In this document: piece after piece, positions 8,766-17,610 of the stretch
Position numbering within the stretch: position 1 is the first letter of the stretch
Layout of the letters: the number at the start of each line of letters is the position of its first letter
Assembly: GCF_022369455.1 (NCBI RefSeq)
Contig: NZ_CP059599.1
Span: 524,409 to 588,408, forward strand
DNA length: 64,000 nt
Source: Campylobacter sp. RM5004
Lineage (GTDB): Bacteria; Campylobacterota; Campylobacteria; Campylobacterales; Campylobacteraceae
Direction: 5' to 3'
Made by a program: the position numbers and the translations under genes
The notes under the pieces: model-generated
Seen by the model: the letters and a program-made list of their open reading frames with translations, nothing else
Told to the model about the DNA's origin: nothing
Database searches by the model: none

Positions 8766-8779
8766 GGGGGGGGTATAAT
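8766..8779 (+). promoter_or_regulatory. G8 tract abutting a -10 box: likely phase-variable promoter of the D-serine operon
   Basis: Eight G residues (8766-8773) are followed directly by TATAAT (8774-8779). The permease ATG is 32 bp after the -10 box, behind AAAAAGGAG. Slippage in the tract would change spacing between the -10 and upstream promoter elements without touching any coding frame. Neisserial porA is a known case of a poly-G tract in a promoter spacer that sets expression. No good -35 is visible, which is usual for Campylobacter sigma-70 promoters. Confidence 0.65.
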
Positions 8780-8810
8780 CATTAGATGATATTTTAAAAA
8801 AGGAGAAAAG

Positions 8811-10109
8811 ATGAGCAATTTTGCTTTAATTTCGGTATTAATAGCTTCTATTGTTCTTGTTGTGTTTTGTATTGCAAAGCTTAAAATTCACGCATTTTTA
8901 TCTTTAAGCTTAGCAAGTATTTTTGTTGCACTTGTTACAGGTGTGGATTTGACAAAAATTGGCTCTATTATAGAAAATGGAGTAGGTGGCACGCTAGGAT
9001 TTTTAGCAGTAATTATTGGTTGTGGAAGTATTTTAGGAAAAATGCTAGAAGTTAGTGGTGGAGCTCAAAAAATAGCTTTATCATTACTAAATCTACTTGG
9101 CAAAAAAAGAGCCGATGTTGTTATGATGTTGGTTGGATTTATTGCAGGTATTCCTGTGTTTGTTGAAGTTGGATTTGTTTTATTAGTTCCTTTAGTATTA
9201 GTTGTTGCTAAAGAAATAGGTGTTAGTAGAATAAAAATAGGTATAGCATTAGCAACTTCACTTATGGCAGTTCATTGTATGGTTCCACCACACCCAGCAG
9301 CTACTAGCATTGTTGCTACTTTAGGTGCTGATATAGGTCAAGTTATTTGGATGAGCATTGTTGTTGGTATGATTTGCGCTTTCATTGGTGGTGTAATTTT
9401 CTTAAAGTTTTTTGATTTTTCAAAAGATGATGAGAGCGTAGCGCTTAATGAAGAAGTAATAACTCCAAAATCTATGCCAAGCACAGCAATTACTTATTTT
9501 ACTATTCTTTTACCTTTGGTTTTAATGTTACTTAAGACTTTAGTATTTAAGGATAGTGCAGTATTTGCATTCATCGGAAATCCTATCGTTGCATTATTAA
9601 TAAGCGTATTTGTAGCTTATTATACTTTAGGTTTAAAACAAGGTTATTCTATGCAAAATCTAATGGATTTTAGTGGAGATTCATTTACTCAAATTGCTTC
9701 AATTTTATTAATCATCGGTGCAGGCGGGGCGTTTAATGAGATATTAATCGCATCAGGAATCGGCGAAGCATTAAAGCAAGTTTTAGGAAGTTTAAGCTTA
9801 AATCCTGTATTTTTAGCATGGTTAATTGCTATTATTTTACATGCTAGTGTTGGAAGTGCAACGGTTGCTATGATTAGTGCAGCAGGAATTGTTTTACAAA
9901 TGGATAGCAATGTTAGCAAAGAAGTTTTATGCCTTGCAATAGGAAGTGGTGCGATAGGTTGTACTATTGTAACAGATAGTTTATTTTGGCTAGTAAAAGA
10001 AAGCTTAGGAATGAGCGTAAAGGCTATGTTTAAATACTTTACAAGTGCAACTTTAGTAGCAAGTGTAAGTGGTTTAATTTTAAGCTATGTTTTATCAATA
10101 ATTTTATAA
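8811..10109 (+). CDS. GntP-family permease, probable D-serine transporter
   Basis: A 432-residue polytopic membrane protein of the GntP gluconate/D-serine family. It shows the family's early Gly-rich segment (GVGGTLGFLAVIIGCGSILGKMLEVSGGAQ, quoted in part), VPPHPAA near residue 160, IIGAGGAFNEILIASGIG, and the C-terminal GSGAIGCTIVTDSLFW. GntP members import gluconate or, as DsdX, D-serine. Because dsdA begins 9 bp after the stop, D-serine is the favoured substrate. The gene is first in the operon and carries the poly-G promoter upstream. Confidence 0.85.
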   Translation: MSNFALISVLIASIVLVVFCIAKLKIHAFLSLSLASIFVALVTGVDLTKIGSIIENGVGGTLGFLAVIIGCGSILGKMLEVSGGAQKIALSLLNLLGKKRADVVMMLVGFIAGIPVFVEVGFVLLVPLVLVVAKEIGVSRIKIGIALATSLMAVHCMVPPHPAATSIVATLGADIGQVIWMSIVVGMICAFIGGVIFLKFFDFSKDDESVALNEEVITPKSMPSTAITYFTILLPLVLMLLKTLVFKDSAVFAFIGNPIVALLISVFVAYYTLGLKQGYSMQNLMDFSGDSFTQIASILLIIGAGGAFNEILIASGIGEALKQVLGSLSLNPVFLAWLIAIILHASVGSATVAMISAAGIVLQMDSNVSKEVLCLAIGSGAIGCTIVTDSLFWLVKESLGMSVKAMFKYFTSATLVASVSGLILSYVLSIIL

Positions 10110-10118
10110 GGAGTTAAA

Positions 10119-11390
10119 ATGTTAATTGAAAATCTAAAAGCAATGAAAGAAACAAGTTGGGTTAATCCTAATCTTAGTAATGATGTTTTAGGCGAATTAA
10201 ATAGTGGTGCAATCAAGCTTGATAGAGTTGAAGACGCAAGAGCAAGACTTAATCGCTTTGCACCTTTACTTAAGATAATTTTCCCAGCTACAAGCAAAAC
10301 AAATGGAATTATAGAAAGTCCATTAGCTTGCATAAATAATTATAAAAAAGAGCTTGAGAAATTAAGTGGCGCTAGTATTAATGGCGATGTATATGTAAAA
10401 CTTGATTCACATTTACCTATTTCAGGCTCAATCAAAGCTCGTGGTGGAATATATGAAGTATTAAAACACGCAGAAGATTTATTAATAGAAAATAATATGC
10501 TTAGTATTGATGATGATTATTCAAAACTAGCTGATCCAAAATATAAAGAGTTTTTAAGCAAATACAAAATCGCAGTAGGCTCAACAGGTAATCTTGGTCT
10601 TTCAATAGGAATTATGAGTGCAAAACTAGGCTTTAAAGTAGAAGTTCATATGAGTGATTGTGCTAAAGAATGGAAGAAAAAAATGTTAAGAGAGCATGGT
10701 TGCAATGTAATTACTTATGAGAGCGATTACGGCGTTGCAGTTGAGCAAGGAAGAAAGAGTGCTGAGAGTGATCCGTATTGCTATTTTATAGATGATGAAA
10801 ATTCACATAATTTATTCTTAGGTTATAGTGTTGCTGCAAAAAGATTAAAAGGACAATTACAAGCACTAGACATTACTATTAGTAAAGATAGACCACTTTA
10901 TGTTTATCTTCCTTGCGGTGTTGGTGGTGGCCCTGGTGGTGTTGCTTATGGTCTTAAGGCTGAGTTTGGCGAGAATGTAAAATGCTTTTTTGCAGAGCCT
11001 ACACATAGCCCTTGCATGATACTTGGACTTGCTACTGGAAAACATAATGATATAAGCGTTGCAGATATCGGACTTGATAATATTACTGCTGCTGATGGAC
11101 TTGCTGTTGGTCGTGCTAGTGGGCTTGTTGGAAAAGTTTTAGAGCGTGTGATTGATGGAAGCTTTACGGTAAGTGATGAGAATATGTATAGATATTTAAG
11201 CTTACTTGCAAGAAGTGAAGACATTAAGCTTGAGCCTTCAGCTTTAGCAGGTGTTAAAGGCTTATTAATCGCAAATGAGCTACATACAGAACACAAAAAC
11301 GCAATCCATTTAATATGGGCAACAGGCGGAAGTATGGTGCCAGACGCTGAAATGGCTGAATTTATTAAAACAGGTGATGAGCTATTATAA
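10119..11390 (+). CDS. dsdA: D-serine ammonia-lyase (dehydratase)
   Basis: A 423-residue PLP enzyme that converts D-serine to pyruvate and ammonia. PLP lysine K106 lies in SGSIKARGG, and the phosphate-binding Gly-rich loop [10 protein letters not shown] is near residues 265-274. The C-terminal [12 protein letters not shown] is characteristic of DsdA. Length is close to the E. coli enzyme. It is co-operonic with the GntP permease and followed by a hairpin. In a genus that grows on serine and other amino acids as carbon sources, this would detoxify D-serine and supply pyruvate. Confidence 0.92.
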   Translation: MLIENLKAMKETSWVNPNLSNDVLGELNSGAIKLDRVEDARARLNRFAPLLKIIFPATSKTNGIIESPLACINNYKKELEKLSGASINGDVYVKLDSHLPISGSIKARGGIYEVLKHAEDLLIENNMLSIDDDYSKLADPKYKEFLSKYKIAVGSTGNLGLSIGIMSAKLGFKVEVHMSDCAKEWKKKMLREHGCNVITYESDYGVAVEQGRKSAESDPYCYFIDDENSHNLFLGYSVAAKRLKGQLQALDITISKDRPLYVYLPCGVGGGPGGVAYGLKAEFGENVKCFFAEPTHSPCMILGLATGKHNDISVADIGLDNITAADGLAVGRASGLVGKVLERVIDGSFTVSDENMYRYLSLLARSEDIKLEPSALAGVKGLLIANELHTEHKNAIHLIWATGGSMVPDAEMAEFIKTGDELL

Positions 11391-11410
11391 AAGCCCTAGA
11401 AATAGGGCTT
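11391..11410 (+). terminator. Hairpin after dsdA
   Basis: AAGCCCTA (11391-11398) and TAGGGCTT (11403-11410) form an 8-bp perfect stem with a GAAA loop, one base after the dsdA stop. The following bases are T-rich but not a clean T run, so termination may be partial. Confidence 0.65.
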
Positions 11411-11428
11411 ATTATTACTTTTAATAAG

Positions 11429-11434
11429 TATAAT
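11429..11434 (+). promoter_or_regulatory. -10 box for the YheO-like regulator gene
   Basis: TATAAT lies 25 bp before the regulator start codon, in the 69-bp gap that also holds the dsdA terminator. The regulator therefore appears to have its own promoter. Confidence 0.5.
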
Positions 11435-11459
11435 TTACAAAACATTTACCGAGGGCTTT

Positions 11460-12086
11460 ATGAATCAACAAACAAGAAGTGAATATATAAAATTAGTGCA
11501 TTTTTTAGCTCATGCTTTGGGCAAAGATTATGAAGTGGTTTTGCATGATATAAATGATGATGGTATGAGTATCGCAGAAATTGCAAACAACCATATAAGT
11601 GGAAGAAGTATCAATTCTCCTATAACAGGATTTGCACTTGAACTTGTAAATAAAAAGATTTATGAAGAAAGAGATTTTTTAAGCAATTATAAAGCAAGTG
11701 CAGGTGGCAAAAATATAAAAGGTAGCACTTTTTTTATCAAAGAAGGCAACAAATTAAGTGGAATGCTATGTATAAACTATGATAAAACTAGGATAGAAAA
11801 CATAGCAGCACAGATTTTAGGCAATGATGCACCTATTGAAGAAGCAGCTTATGAAGAAGTATTAAGCCTTGATTTAAATGAGCTTATATTAGAGCTTACA
11901 GGACTTAGTGTAAATGAATTAAAAAATACTAATTTAAAGCCAAAACAAAGACAAGAGATAGTAGATAAAATTTATGAAAAAGGTATATTTAATATAAAAG
12001 GCTCAATTACAGAAATCGCTAATCTTTTAAACCTTTCAGAATCAAGCATTTATCGCTGTATTAACAAATCAAAGCAAAAATTTTAG
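11460..12086 (+). CDS. YheO/DauR-like transcriptional regulator (PAS-like + HTH)
   Basis: A 208-residue protein with an N-terminal YheO-type PAS-like domain (DYEVVLHDIN near residue 27, then GRSINSPITGFALELV) and a C-terminal helix-turn-helix (residues about 150-205, with GIFNIKGSITEIANLLNLSESSIYRCIN in part). DauR, the D-arginine utilisation repressor of Pseudomonas, belongs to this family, so control of D-amino-acid catabolism is known there. Being just downstream of dsdA on the same strand, it is a good candidate regulator of the D-serine operon. The start has GAGGG a few bases upstream. Confidence 0.8.
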   Translation: MNQQTRSEYIKLVHFLAHALGKDYEVVLHDINDDGMSIAEIANNHISGRSINSPITGFALELVNKKIYEERDFLSNYKASAGGKNIKGSTFFIKEGNKLSGMLCINYDKTRIENIAAQILGNDAPIEEAAYEEVLSLDLNELILELTGLSVNELKNTNLKPKQRQEIVDKIYEKGIFNIKGSITEIANLLNLSESSIYRCINKSKQKF

Positions 12087-12091
12087 TATTT

Positions 12092-12144
12092 AAATTCCTA
12101 TTTCAAATTCCACAAAATTTTTAAAGAATTTGAAATAGGAAATT
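12092..12144. repeat. Interspersed repeat, inverted pair (hairpin) after the regulator gene
   Basis: AATTCCTATTTCAAATTC (12093-12110) and GAATTTGAAATAGGAAATT (12126-12144) are inverted copies with a 15-base loop. The element begins 5 bp after the stop codon of the YheO-like gene and can fold into a long AT-rich hairpin. It is one of eight such sites in the window. Confidence 0.8.
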
Positions 12145-12329
12145 AAAAAACAATTTCAAACTTTTTCATCAAATATAAAAACAAAATATATAAATCTATA
12201 TTAAATTAACTCATATTACTTTTAGTTTTTGCTTAGTTAAAGCAGTAGTTTGTAAAAAAATGAAATTTCAAATCCAAATTATTCTTATCCTTAAAATTAT
12301 TTATTTAGCTTTATTAACTTTTCATTAAT

Positions 12330-12347
12330 GGGGGGGGGTATTACAAT
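12330..12347 (+). promoter_or_regulatory. G9 tract next to a -10-like box upstream of a broken gene
   Basis: Nine G residues (12330-12338) are followed by TATTACAAT, whose last six bases TACAAT (12342-12347) fit a -10 box. The layout is close to that at 8766. Downstream lie a six-codon ORF and the interrupted secreted-protein gene. Confidence 0.5.
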
Positions 12348-12375
12348 AACCTTCTATTAAATCAAAGGAGTTGCT

Positions 12376-12396
12376 ATGGATAAAAAATCACAATGA
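12376..12396 (+). CDS. Six-codon leader ORF (MDKKSQ)
   Basis: ATG with AAAGGAG seven bases upstream, then five codons and TGA. It lies 28 bp after the -10-like box and 59 bp before the next gene's start. The strong ribosome site suggests it is translated. It may be a leader peptide or the relic of a decayed gene; no function can be read from it. Confidence 0.3.
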   Translation: MDKKSQ

Positions 12397-12455
12397 AATC
12401 AAACTAATTTATTTAAAAACAAAAATCTAAAAAATCAATTTAAAAAGGAGAAAAA

Positions 12456-12914
12456 ATGAAAAAATTATTAAACTTTAAAACATTGACAATGGTGCTTTTA
12501 ACAGCTACAACACTTACTGCAACAGCAGCAACTACTGATGGTGTAAAAACAAACACTACAACCAAAGTAAGCAAAAAAGTAACTGATTATTCAAAGATGA
12601 ACTACAATCAATTAAAATAAGAATATCACAAAATCGTAGGAATCGCAGGAACTGAAAACGATTTTATAAAAAAAATGATAAGACTACGTAAGAATGTAAA
12701 AACAGATGCTGATTATGATATAATGTGCAAACACGCTAATGAATTTATTGCTAATATAACACCATTACAAAAAGAAATAAATAAACGTGTTGAAAAATAT
12801 AAAGACAATAAAGAAGCTTATTATATGTACTATAACTTAGCAGAAGATATAAAAGGGGATATACTAAGCATTAAAGCCATGATAAAAATTGCTGAAAAAA
12901 CCTTAAAAAAATAA
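12456..12914 (+). pseudogene. Small secreted protein interrupted by an in-frame TAA
   Basis: A start with AAAAAGGAG upstream opens a frame with a clear signal peptide (MKKLLNF..., Ala-rich, likely cleaved after about residue 24). After 54 codons it meets TAA at 12618-12620, then continues open in the same frame for 98 more codons to the stop at 12914. The second part is Lys-rich and probably helical, with YYMYYNLAEDIKGDI. A single substitution (for example CAA or AAA to TAA) would explain the break. The C-terminal piece alone lacks a ribosome site and signal peptide, so it is probably not made. No family was recognised. Confidence 0.65.
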
Positions 12915-12942
12915 AAGCAAAAGAAATGTATTAAACCACTAC

Positions 12943-12969
12943 AAAAGAGCTCACAACTAGAGCTCTTTT
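12943..12969. terminator. Bidirectional intrinsic terminator
   Basis: AAAAGAGCTC (12943-12952) and GAGCTCTTTT (12960-12969) form a perfect 10-bp stem with a 7-base loop and T/A runs on both sides. It sits between the convergent broken gene and the 13-gene minus-strand array. Confidence 0.85.
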
Positions 12970-13020
12970 AATTAAAAACTTAAAAATATTATAAAACTTT
13001 CAACACCTTAAATTAAGTCT

Positions 13021-13038
13021 AATTCCTAATTCAAATTC
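13021..13038 (-). repeat. Interspersed repeat, single copy at the end of the minus-strand array
   Basis: Read on the minus strand this is exactly GAATTTGAATTAGGAATT. It starts 2 bp after the stop codon of the small protein encoded at 13041-13403. This variant is identical to the copies inside three genes elsewhere in the window. Confidence 0.8.
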
Positions 13039-13040
13039 TT

Positions 13041-13403
13041 TTAATTTTTAGTATTGTTTATGGCTTCAGCCAATGATAGTAATAATAGGCTTTTTTCTAA
13101 TTCCTTAAAATACTGTGTATTTTCAATGGTTTTAAGACATTTTTCTAAAGCTATTTTATATTCGTTCATATCATAATTTTTAAGCTTACTTATGATATTT
13201 ACTGTATGAATTAAAGATTTTTTAGAATTAATTGCTAAAAGCAAATTAGCATAATCAATATATCTTAATTCTTCTTCGCTAATAATTTCGCCATCTTTTA
13301 AAATACTTTCTTTAAATATGTTTATATTTTCATAATTTAAATTGCTAAGTTCTAAAGATTTTAATTCTTCGCAAATAATTTTAAAAATATCTTGTTTTGT
13401 CAT
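13041..13403 (-). CDS. Small hypothetical protein
   Basis: I place the start at the ATG whose bases overlap the upstream WYL-gene stop as ATGA, giving 120 residues ([10 protein letters not shown]...). An in-frame ATG twelve codons earlier lies well inside the upstream gene. The product is predicted to be soluble and helical, rich in Leu, Lys and Asn, with no signal peptide or membrane helix. I do not recognise the family. Translational coupling to the WYL regulator suggests a joint role or simply terminal placement in the array. Confidence 0.6.
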   Translation of the reverse strand: MTKQDIFKIICEELKSLELSNLNYENINIFKESILKDGEIISEEELRYIDYANLLLAINSKKSLIHTVNIISKLKNYDMNEYKIALEKCLKTIENTQYFKELEKSLLLLSLAEAINNTKN

Positions 13404-14263
13404 ATTTGTTTTAAATATTCTTTTATTCTTGCTTTGCATTCGTTTGCAAGACTTTTTGGCTCAAGTATTTTAATATGCGGAATCCATTGAAATACTAATC
13501 TTATTAACTCATCTTCGTAGCAAGTTTCGGTTTGAATTATAATCTTGTCTAAATGGCTTGAGATTATTCTTTGATTTTTTAATATTGCTCTTTTTAAAAA
13601 ATATTCCTTTGCTACATAATCAAGCTCTAAAATAACTTCAGTAACATTGCTTGATATAAAACTGCTTGAATTGTTTTCAATCAGTTCTTTTGTGCTCTCG
13701 TTTGGTGTGAATTCTTCGTTGCTTACTGATAGGCTTTTCATTTTATATAAAGTAAAGCTTTTAAGCTCTGCTCCTTCACAAGCTAGTAAATACCAAATAT
13801 CTTGATGATTTACTAATTTATAAGGCATTAATATTCTTTCTTTTGCGTTGTAGTTGGTTTTAACTTTTAAATTATTTAAAATAGCCTTAGTTAATTCTTC
13901 ATAAATCAAGCTAATATCATCAATTTCATTATGCTTAATGCTTTTGATAGGAAGTTCTTTTTGCTTGTATAAAGTATCCAAAAACTCATCACTAATTCTA
14001 GTAGGAAGCATAGTAATATCAAATATTTTTATTAATTTTTTGATTTCTTCGTGATTGCTTTTGATGTATGATTTATCTAAAGTATAATCTCCATTTCTTC
14101 TAGCAATTATCGGCAGTCTTGATAGTCTTTCGTTAATATCACGCTGAATTGTCTTAGCATTTACTCCAAACTCTGCTGCTAATTCGTGTTTATTTACAAC
14201 TTCTTCATTATAAAGTCTTACTAAAATTTGAGCTATTCTAAAGGCTGGTTTTTGCATTTTCAT
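13400..14263 (-). CDS. WYL-domain transcriptional regulator with HTH
   Basis: A 287-residue protein with an N-terminal winged HTH (residues about 5-60, [17 protein letters not shown]) and a WYL-like middle ([17 protein letters not shown] near 148-164, where the motif WYL is visible). A C-terminal WCX-like extension follows. These proteins are often ligand-sensing regulators tied to DNA damage, defence or metabolism. The frame overlaps the rlmN 3' end; starts at 14263 and 14257 are both possible. Its last position but one in a large array of housekeeping genes does not reveal its target. Confidence 0.85.
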   Translation of the reverse strand: MKMQKPAFRIAQILVRLYNEEVVNKHELAAEFGVNAKTIQRDINERLSRLPIIARRNGDYTLDKSYIKSNHEEIKKLIKIFDITMLPTRISDEFLDTLYKQKELPIKSIKHNEIDDISLIYEELTKAILNNLKVKTNYNAKERILMPYKLVNHQDIWYLLACEGAELKSFTLYKMKSLSVSNEEFTPNESTKELIENNSSSFISSNVTEVILELDYVAKEYFLKRAILKNQRIISSHLDKIIIQTETCYEDELIRLVFQWIPHIKILEPKSLANECKARIKEYLKQI

Positions 14264-15302
14264 CCTCGTTATTTCTTAATTGTCCGCACGCTGCACTAAT
14301 ATCAAGTCCTTTGCTTTGTCTAATGGTAGCGTTTTGTCCGTGTGCTTGTAAATAATCTCTAAAAGCAATTACCTTTTCTTCACTTGGGCGTTTATAAATA
14401 CTTCCTTCGTGTGGGTTAAAATATATTAGATTAATTTTAGCCTTAATTCCGTGCAACAATTTCACTAAAGCTTTTGCATGGCTTAAATCATCATTAATTC
14501 CGCCTAAGCATAAATATTCAAATAATACTCTTTTTCTAGCATCAATAGGGAAATTTCTTACCGCATTTAAAACGCTTTCAATATTATAAGCCTTATTAAT
14601 AGGCATTAATTCATCTCTTAAAGTATCATTTACAGCATGAAGTGAGATTGCAAGTAATACTCCTAAGTTCATTTTGCCTAATTCTTCAATTTGTTTTGCA
14701 AGACCACTTGTAGAGATTGTTTGACGGCGTGGTGATATTGCTAAAGTATCATTATGTGAGAAAATCTTAACTGCTTTACTAACTGCTTTTAAGTTATCAA
14801 GTGGCTCTCCCATTCCCATAAAAACAATATTTATTCCTTGTTCGTAAGGGATTTTTGCATATTTTTTAATAAACAAAATCTGAGCTACTATTTCAGCCGT
14901 GCTAAGATTTCTAATAAGCCCACTTTTACCAGTCAAGCAAAACGAACAACCACTTTTGCACCCAACTTGACTGCTTATACAAATCGTATATTTTGCACTT
15001 TTTTTAATTCCGTTTTCTATACGCTCTTTTTTCATAGGAAGCAAAACGCTTTCTATTGTGTGATTATCATGTAAAGAAAATAAGAATTTTATACTACCAT
15101 CAATGCTTGTTTGAGCGATTTTTAAGCTTAATGGCATTATATTAAATTCGCTTTTTAATTGCTCTCTTAGGGCTTTTGATAAGCTTGTAGCATCGCTAAA
15201 ATCATCTATATATTTTTGATAAACAAATTTAGCTAATTCGTTATTTAGATATTTTGGAGATAGTCCATATTCTTCTGGTAAAAAATCTAGTAATTCTTTC
15301 AT
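14238..15302 (-). CDS. rlmN: Dual-specificity 23S rRNA/tRNA adenine-C2 methyltransferase (radical SAM)
   Basis: A 354-residue RlmN, which methylates A2503 of 23S rRNA and A37 of some tRNAs. The radical SAM cluster motif CKSGCSFC supplies C115, C119 and C122. The methyl-carrying cysteine is C339 in SAACGQL near the C-terminus. [10 protein letters not shown] and [11 protein letters not shown] are classic RlmN/Cfr blocks. It overlaps the upstream phosphorylase-like gene by ATGA and the WYL gene downstream. Confidence 0.95.
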   Translation of the reverse strand: MKELLDFLPEEYGLSPKYLNNELAKFVYQKYIDDFSDATSLSKALREQLKSEFNIMPLSLKIAQTSIDGSIKFLFSLHDNHTIESVLLPMKKERIENGIKKSAKYTICISSQVGCKSGCSFCLTGKSGLIRNLSTAEIVAQILFIKKYAKIPYEQGINIVFMGMGEPLDNLKAVSKAVKIFSHNDTLAISPRRQTISTSGLAKQIEELGKMNLGVLLAISLHAVNDTLRDELMPINKAYNIESVLNAVRNFPIDARKRVLFEYLCLGGINDDLSHAKALVKLLHGIKAKINLIYFNPHEGSIYKRPSEEKVIAFRDYLQAHGQNATIRQSKGLDISAACGQLRNNEDENAKTSL

Positions 15303-15808
15303 AAAAGCCCTTTATCTTCTAAGTAATTTTCTAATAATTCATTTGCTTTTTTTGTATTTTTTAAATACTCATCGTGTGCGAATTTATCGCAATAATTAGT
15401 AGCGATTAAAATTGCACTAGCTTTAATATTAAAATATCTTGCTGTGCTAAAAAAACTAAAGCATTCCATGTTTTCACCAATTAAGCCGTATTTTTCGTGC
15501 ATTTTTTTTGCATATTCATAATTTTTGCAAATAAAATTAGAAGAATTTAGATTAGGAATTTCATCAAATTTAATTGGTGTATATGCTAAATCATCTAACG
15601 CACTAAGCTCAATATTACAGGCCTTATTAAATTCATAAATACTAAATAATTCTTTGCTTTTATCATAAAGCCCCATCGAGCCAACGAAAATTAGTCTTTT
15701 TGGATTTTGCTTAAGTATTATTTCGCTAAGTTTTATAGAGCAATTGCTTCCTATTCCAATAGGACTAGCCCATTCAAAAGTCTCATTTAAACCTGCACTT
15801 ACTATCAT
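15299..15808 (-). CDS. Nucleoside phosphorylase-like protein (short)
   Basis: A 169-residue protein with the [19 protein letters not shown] segment, which matches the EMExxA...A pattern of the purine nucleoside phosphorylase/MTAN superfamily, and an early VGSMG. At this length it is clearly shorter than typical ~230-residue members, so it may be a reduced Campylobacterota variant. It is linked by ATGA overlaps to dxs upstream and rlmN downstream. Substrate unknown; purine nucleoside cleavage is inferred only from the fold. Confidence 0.6.
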   Translation of the reverse strand: MIVSAGLNETFEWASPIGIGSNCSIKLSEIILKQNPKRLIFVGSMGLYDKSKELFSIYEFNKACNIELSALDDLAYTPIKFDEIPNLNSSNFICKNYEYAKKMHEKYGLIGENMECFSFFSTARYFNIKASAILIATNYCDKFAHDEYLKNTKKANELLENYLEDKGLL

Positions 15809-17610
15809 TTATCGCCTTTAATTTTATTAATAATACTATTTGCATCAAGCTTAAGACTTTGTAAAACTTCTTTTGTGTTTCCATGAGTAATAAATTCATC
15901 TTCATATTCATAAGATATTAATTTTATATCAAGATTATTCTTAAGTATAAAGCTTGAAATTATAGACTGAAGACCGCCTATTTTTACGCTATCGCTAAAT
16001 ATATGCCATTCATTTGAGCTTTTTGATAGATTTAATAAAAAGTCTTCATCAAGTGGCTTTGCAAATACCAAATCAATAACATTTGCATTAATTTCTTTGC
16101 TAACTTCTAAAGCCTTTGCAACGCCTTCTCCAAAACCTAAAAAGCTAATATTTGAATTAGCGTTTTTAATATAATGAGCCTTTAAGCTTGCTTCATAGCT
16201 TTCATCTAGACTAAATGCACCCCTTGGATAACGAATAGCTATAGGACCAACTTTACTTGTAGCGTATTCAAGCAATAATTTAAAGCTTTTTGTGTTAGTT
16301 GGAGCACAAATTTTAAAGTTTGGTATGCAAGAAAGATAAGAAATATCAAAAACTCCTTGATGAGTTTTACCATCATTTCCTACAATTCCTGCACGATCAA
16401 GTGCAAAAACCATATCAAGATTAAGTATAGCGCTATCATGGATTAAGCTATCGTATGCGCGTTGCAAAAAGGTTGAATAAATCGCTACAACAGGCACAAA
16501 ACCACATTTACTCATAGCTGCCATTGAAGTAACTGCGTGAGCTTCAGCAATGCCTACATCATAAAATCTTTCTGGGTATTTAGCAATTAATTTATCCATT
16601 CCTGTGCCACTTGGCATAGCAGCACTAAGACCTACGATTTTTTCATTTTTACTTGCAAGTTCGTCTAAAATATCGCTAAAAATTGCTGTTGCACTAGCTT
16701 TACTTGAACTATTTAAGCTCTTTCCTGTCTTAATATCAAAAGCACCAACCCCATGCCAATCGCCTTCATCATTTACCGAATACTCATAGCCATAGCCTTT
16801 GATTGTTTGAACGTGCAACAATACAGGCTTTTTAAGACTTTTTGCAAGATTTAAAGCAGTAATTAAATCAGCAATATTATGCCCGTCAATTGGTCCAATG
16901 TATTCAAGCCCTAATTCTTCAAAGAACATTCCTGCAGGAGTTATTAATTTAAAGCCATCTTCAAATCTTTTAGCAGTATATTTCGCACCTTCAGGCAAGT
17001 ATTCAAGCACAGCTTCAATGCCTTTTTTAAATTTTTGATAAATAGGACTTGATAGGCTTTGTGATAAAAATCTTGAAACTGCACCTATTGGCTTACTAAT
17101 ACTCATTTTATTATCATTCAAAATTATTATGCTAGGATATTTTCTATCCCCTAATTCATTTAAAGCTTCGTATGCTAAGCCACTTCCCATAGCGCCATCG
17201 CCAATAATTGCAATAGGAATTGCATCGCTTTTATTAAGTTTAAATGCTTTTGCAACCCCAGTTGCTAGTGAAATTGAAGTAGATGAATGCCCTGCTATAA
17301 AAAAGTCATATTCACTTTCGTTTGGCTCTGTATAGCCACTAATTCCGTTAAATTGCCTAAGATTATCAAGTTTTCTTCCTGTTAAAATCTTATGAGCGTA
17401 GCATTGATGAGATACATCAAAAATTAGTGGATTTTTTTTCACATCAAATAAATGATGAAGAGCAACGCTAAGCTCAACAACACCTAAATTAGATGATAAA
17501 TGTCCGCCATTTATACTAACTTGCTTGATAATTTCAGCTCTAATTTCGCTACATAATTCTTTTAATTCATCTTCATTAAGGGTTTTGATACTATCTATTT
17601 TATTCTTCAT
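15805..17610 (-). CDS. dxs: 1-deoxy-D-xylulose-5-phosphate synthase
   Basis: A 601-residue thiamine-diphosphate enzyme that joins pyruvate and glyceraldehyde-3-phosphate in the first step of the MEP isoprenoid pathway. FDVSHQCYAHKILTGR, the ThDP/Mg motif GDGAMGSGLAYEALN and the transketolase glutamate region DVGIAEAHAVT are all present. Length is normal. The gene follows fliH, which it overlaps by 11 bp, the same order as in C. jejuni. Confidence 0.95.
   Translation of the reverse strand: MKNKIDSIKTLNEDELKELCSEIRAEIIKQVSINGGHLSSNLGVVELSVALHHLFDVKKNPLIFDVSHQCYAHKILTGRKLDNLRQFNGISGYTEPNESEYDFFIAGHSSTSISLATGVAKAFKLNKSDAIPIAIIGDGAMGSGLAYEALNELGDRKYPSIIILNDNKMSISKPIGAVSRFLSQSLSSPIYQKFKKGIEAVLEYLPEGAKYTAKRFEDGFKLITPAGMFFEELGLEYIGPIDGHNIADLITALNLAKSLKKPVLLHVQTIKGYGYEYSVNDEGDWHGVGAFDIKTGKSLNSSSKASATAIFSDILDELASKNEKIVGLSAAMPSGTGMDKLIAKYPERFYDVGIAEAHAVTSMAAMSKCGFVPVVAIYSTFLQRAYDSLIHDSAILNLDMVFALDRAGIVGNDGKTHQGVFDISYLSCIPNFKICAPTNTKSFKLLLEYATSKVGPIAIRYPRGAFSLDESYEASLKAHYIKNANSNISFLGFGEGVAKALEVSKEINANVIDLVFAKPLDEDFLLNLSKSSNEWHIFSDSVKIGGLQSIISSFILKNNLDIKLISYEYEDEFITHGNTKEVLQSLKLDANSIINKIKGDK

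Larger units (their letters stand above)
12087..12455 (+). other. 369-bp region without a normal gene
   Basis: It contains, in order, an inverted pair of the window-wide repeat (12092-12144), a featureless AT-rich stretch, a G9 tract with a -10-like hexamer (12330-12347), and a six-codon ORF with a strong ribosome site (12376-12396). I saw no tRNA and no longer ORF of quality. Confidence 0.6.

Noticed and set aside
12087-12455. tRNA or CRISPR array in the gene-poor gap
   Set aside because: No cloverleaf arms and no regularly spaced direct repeats; the repeats present are one inverted pair.
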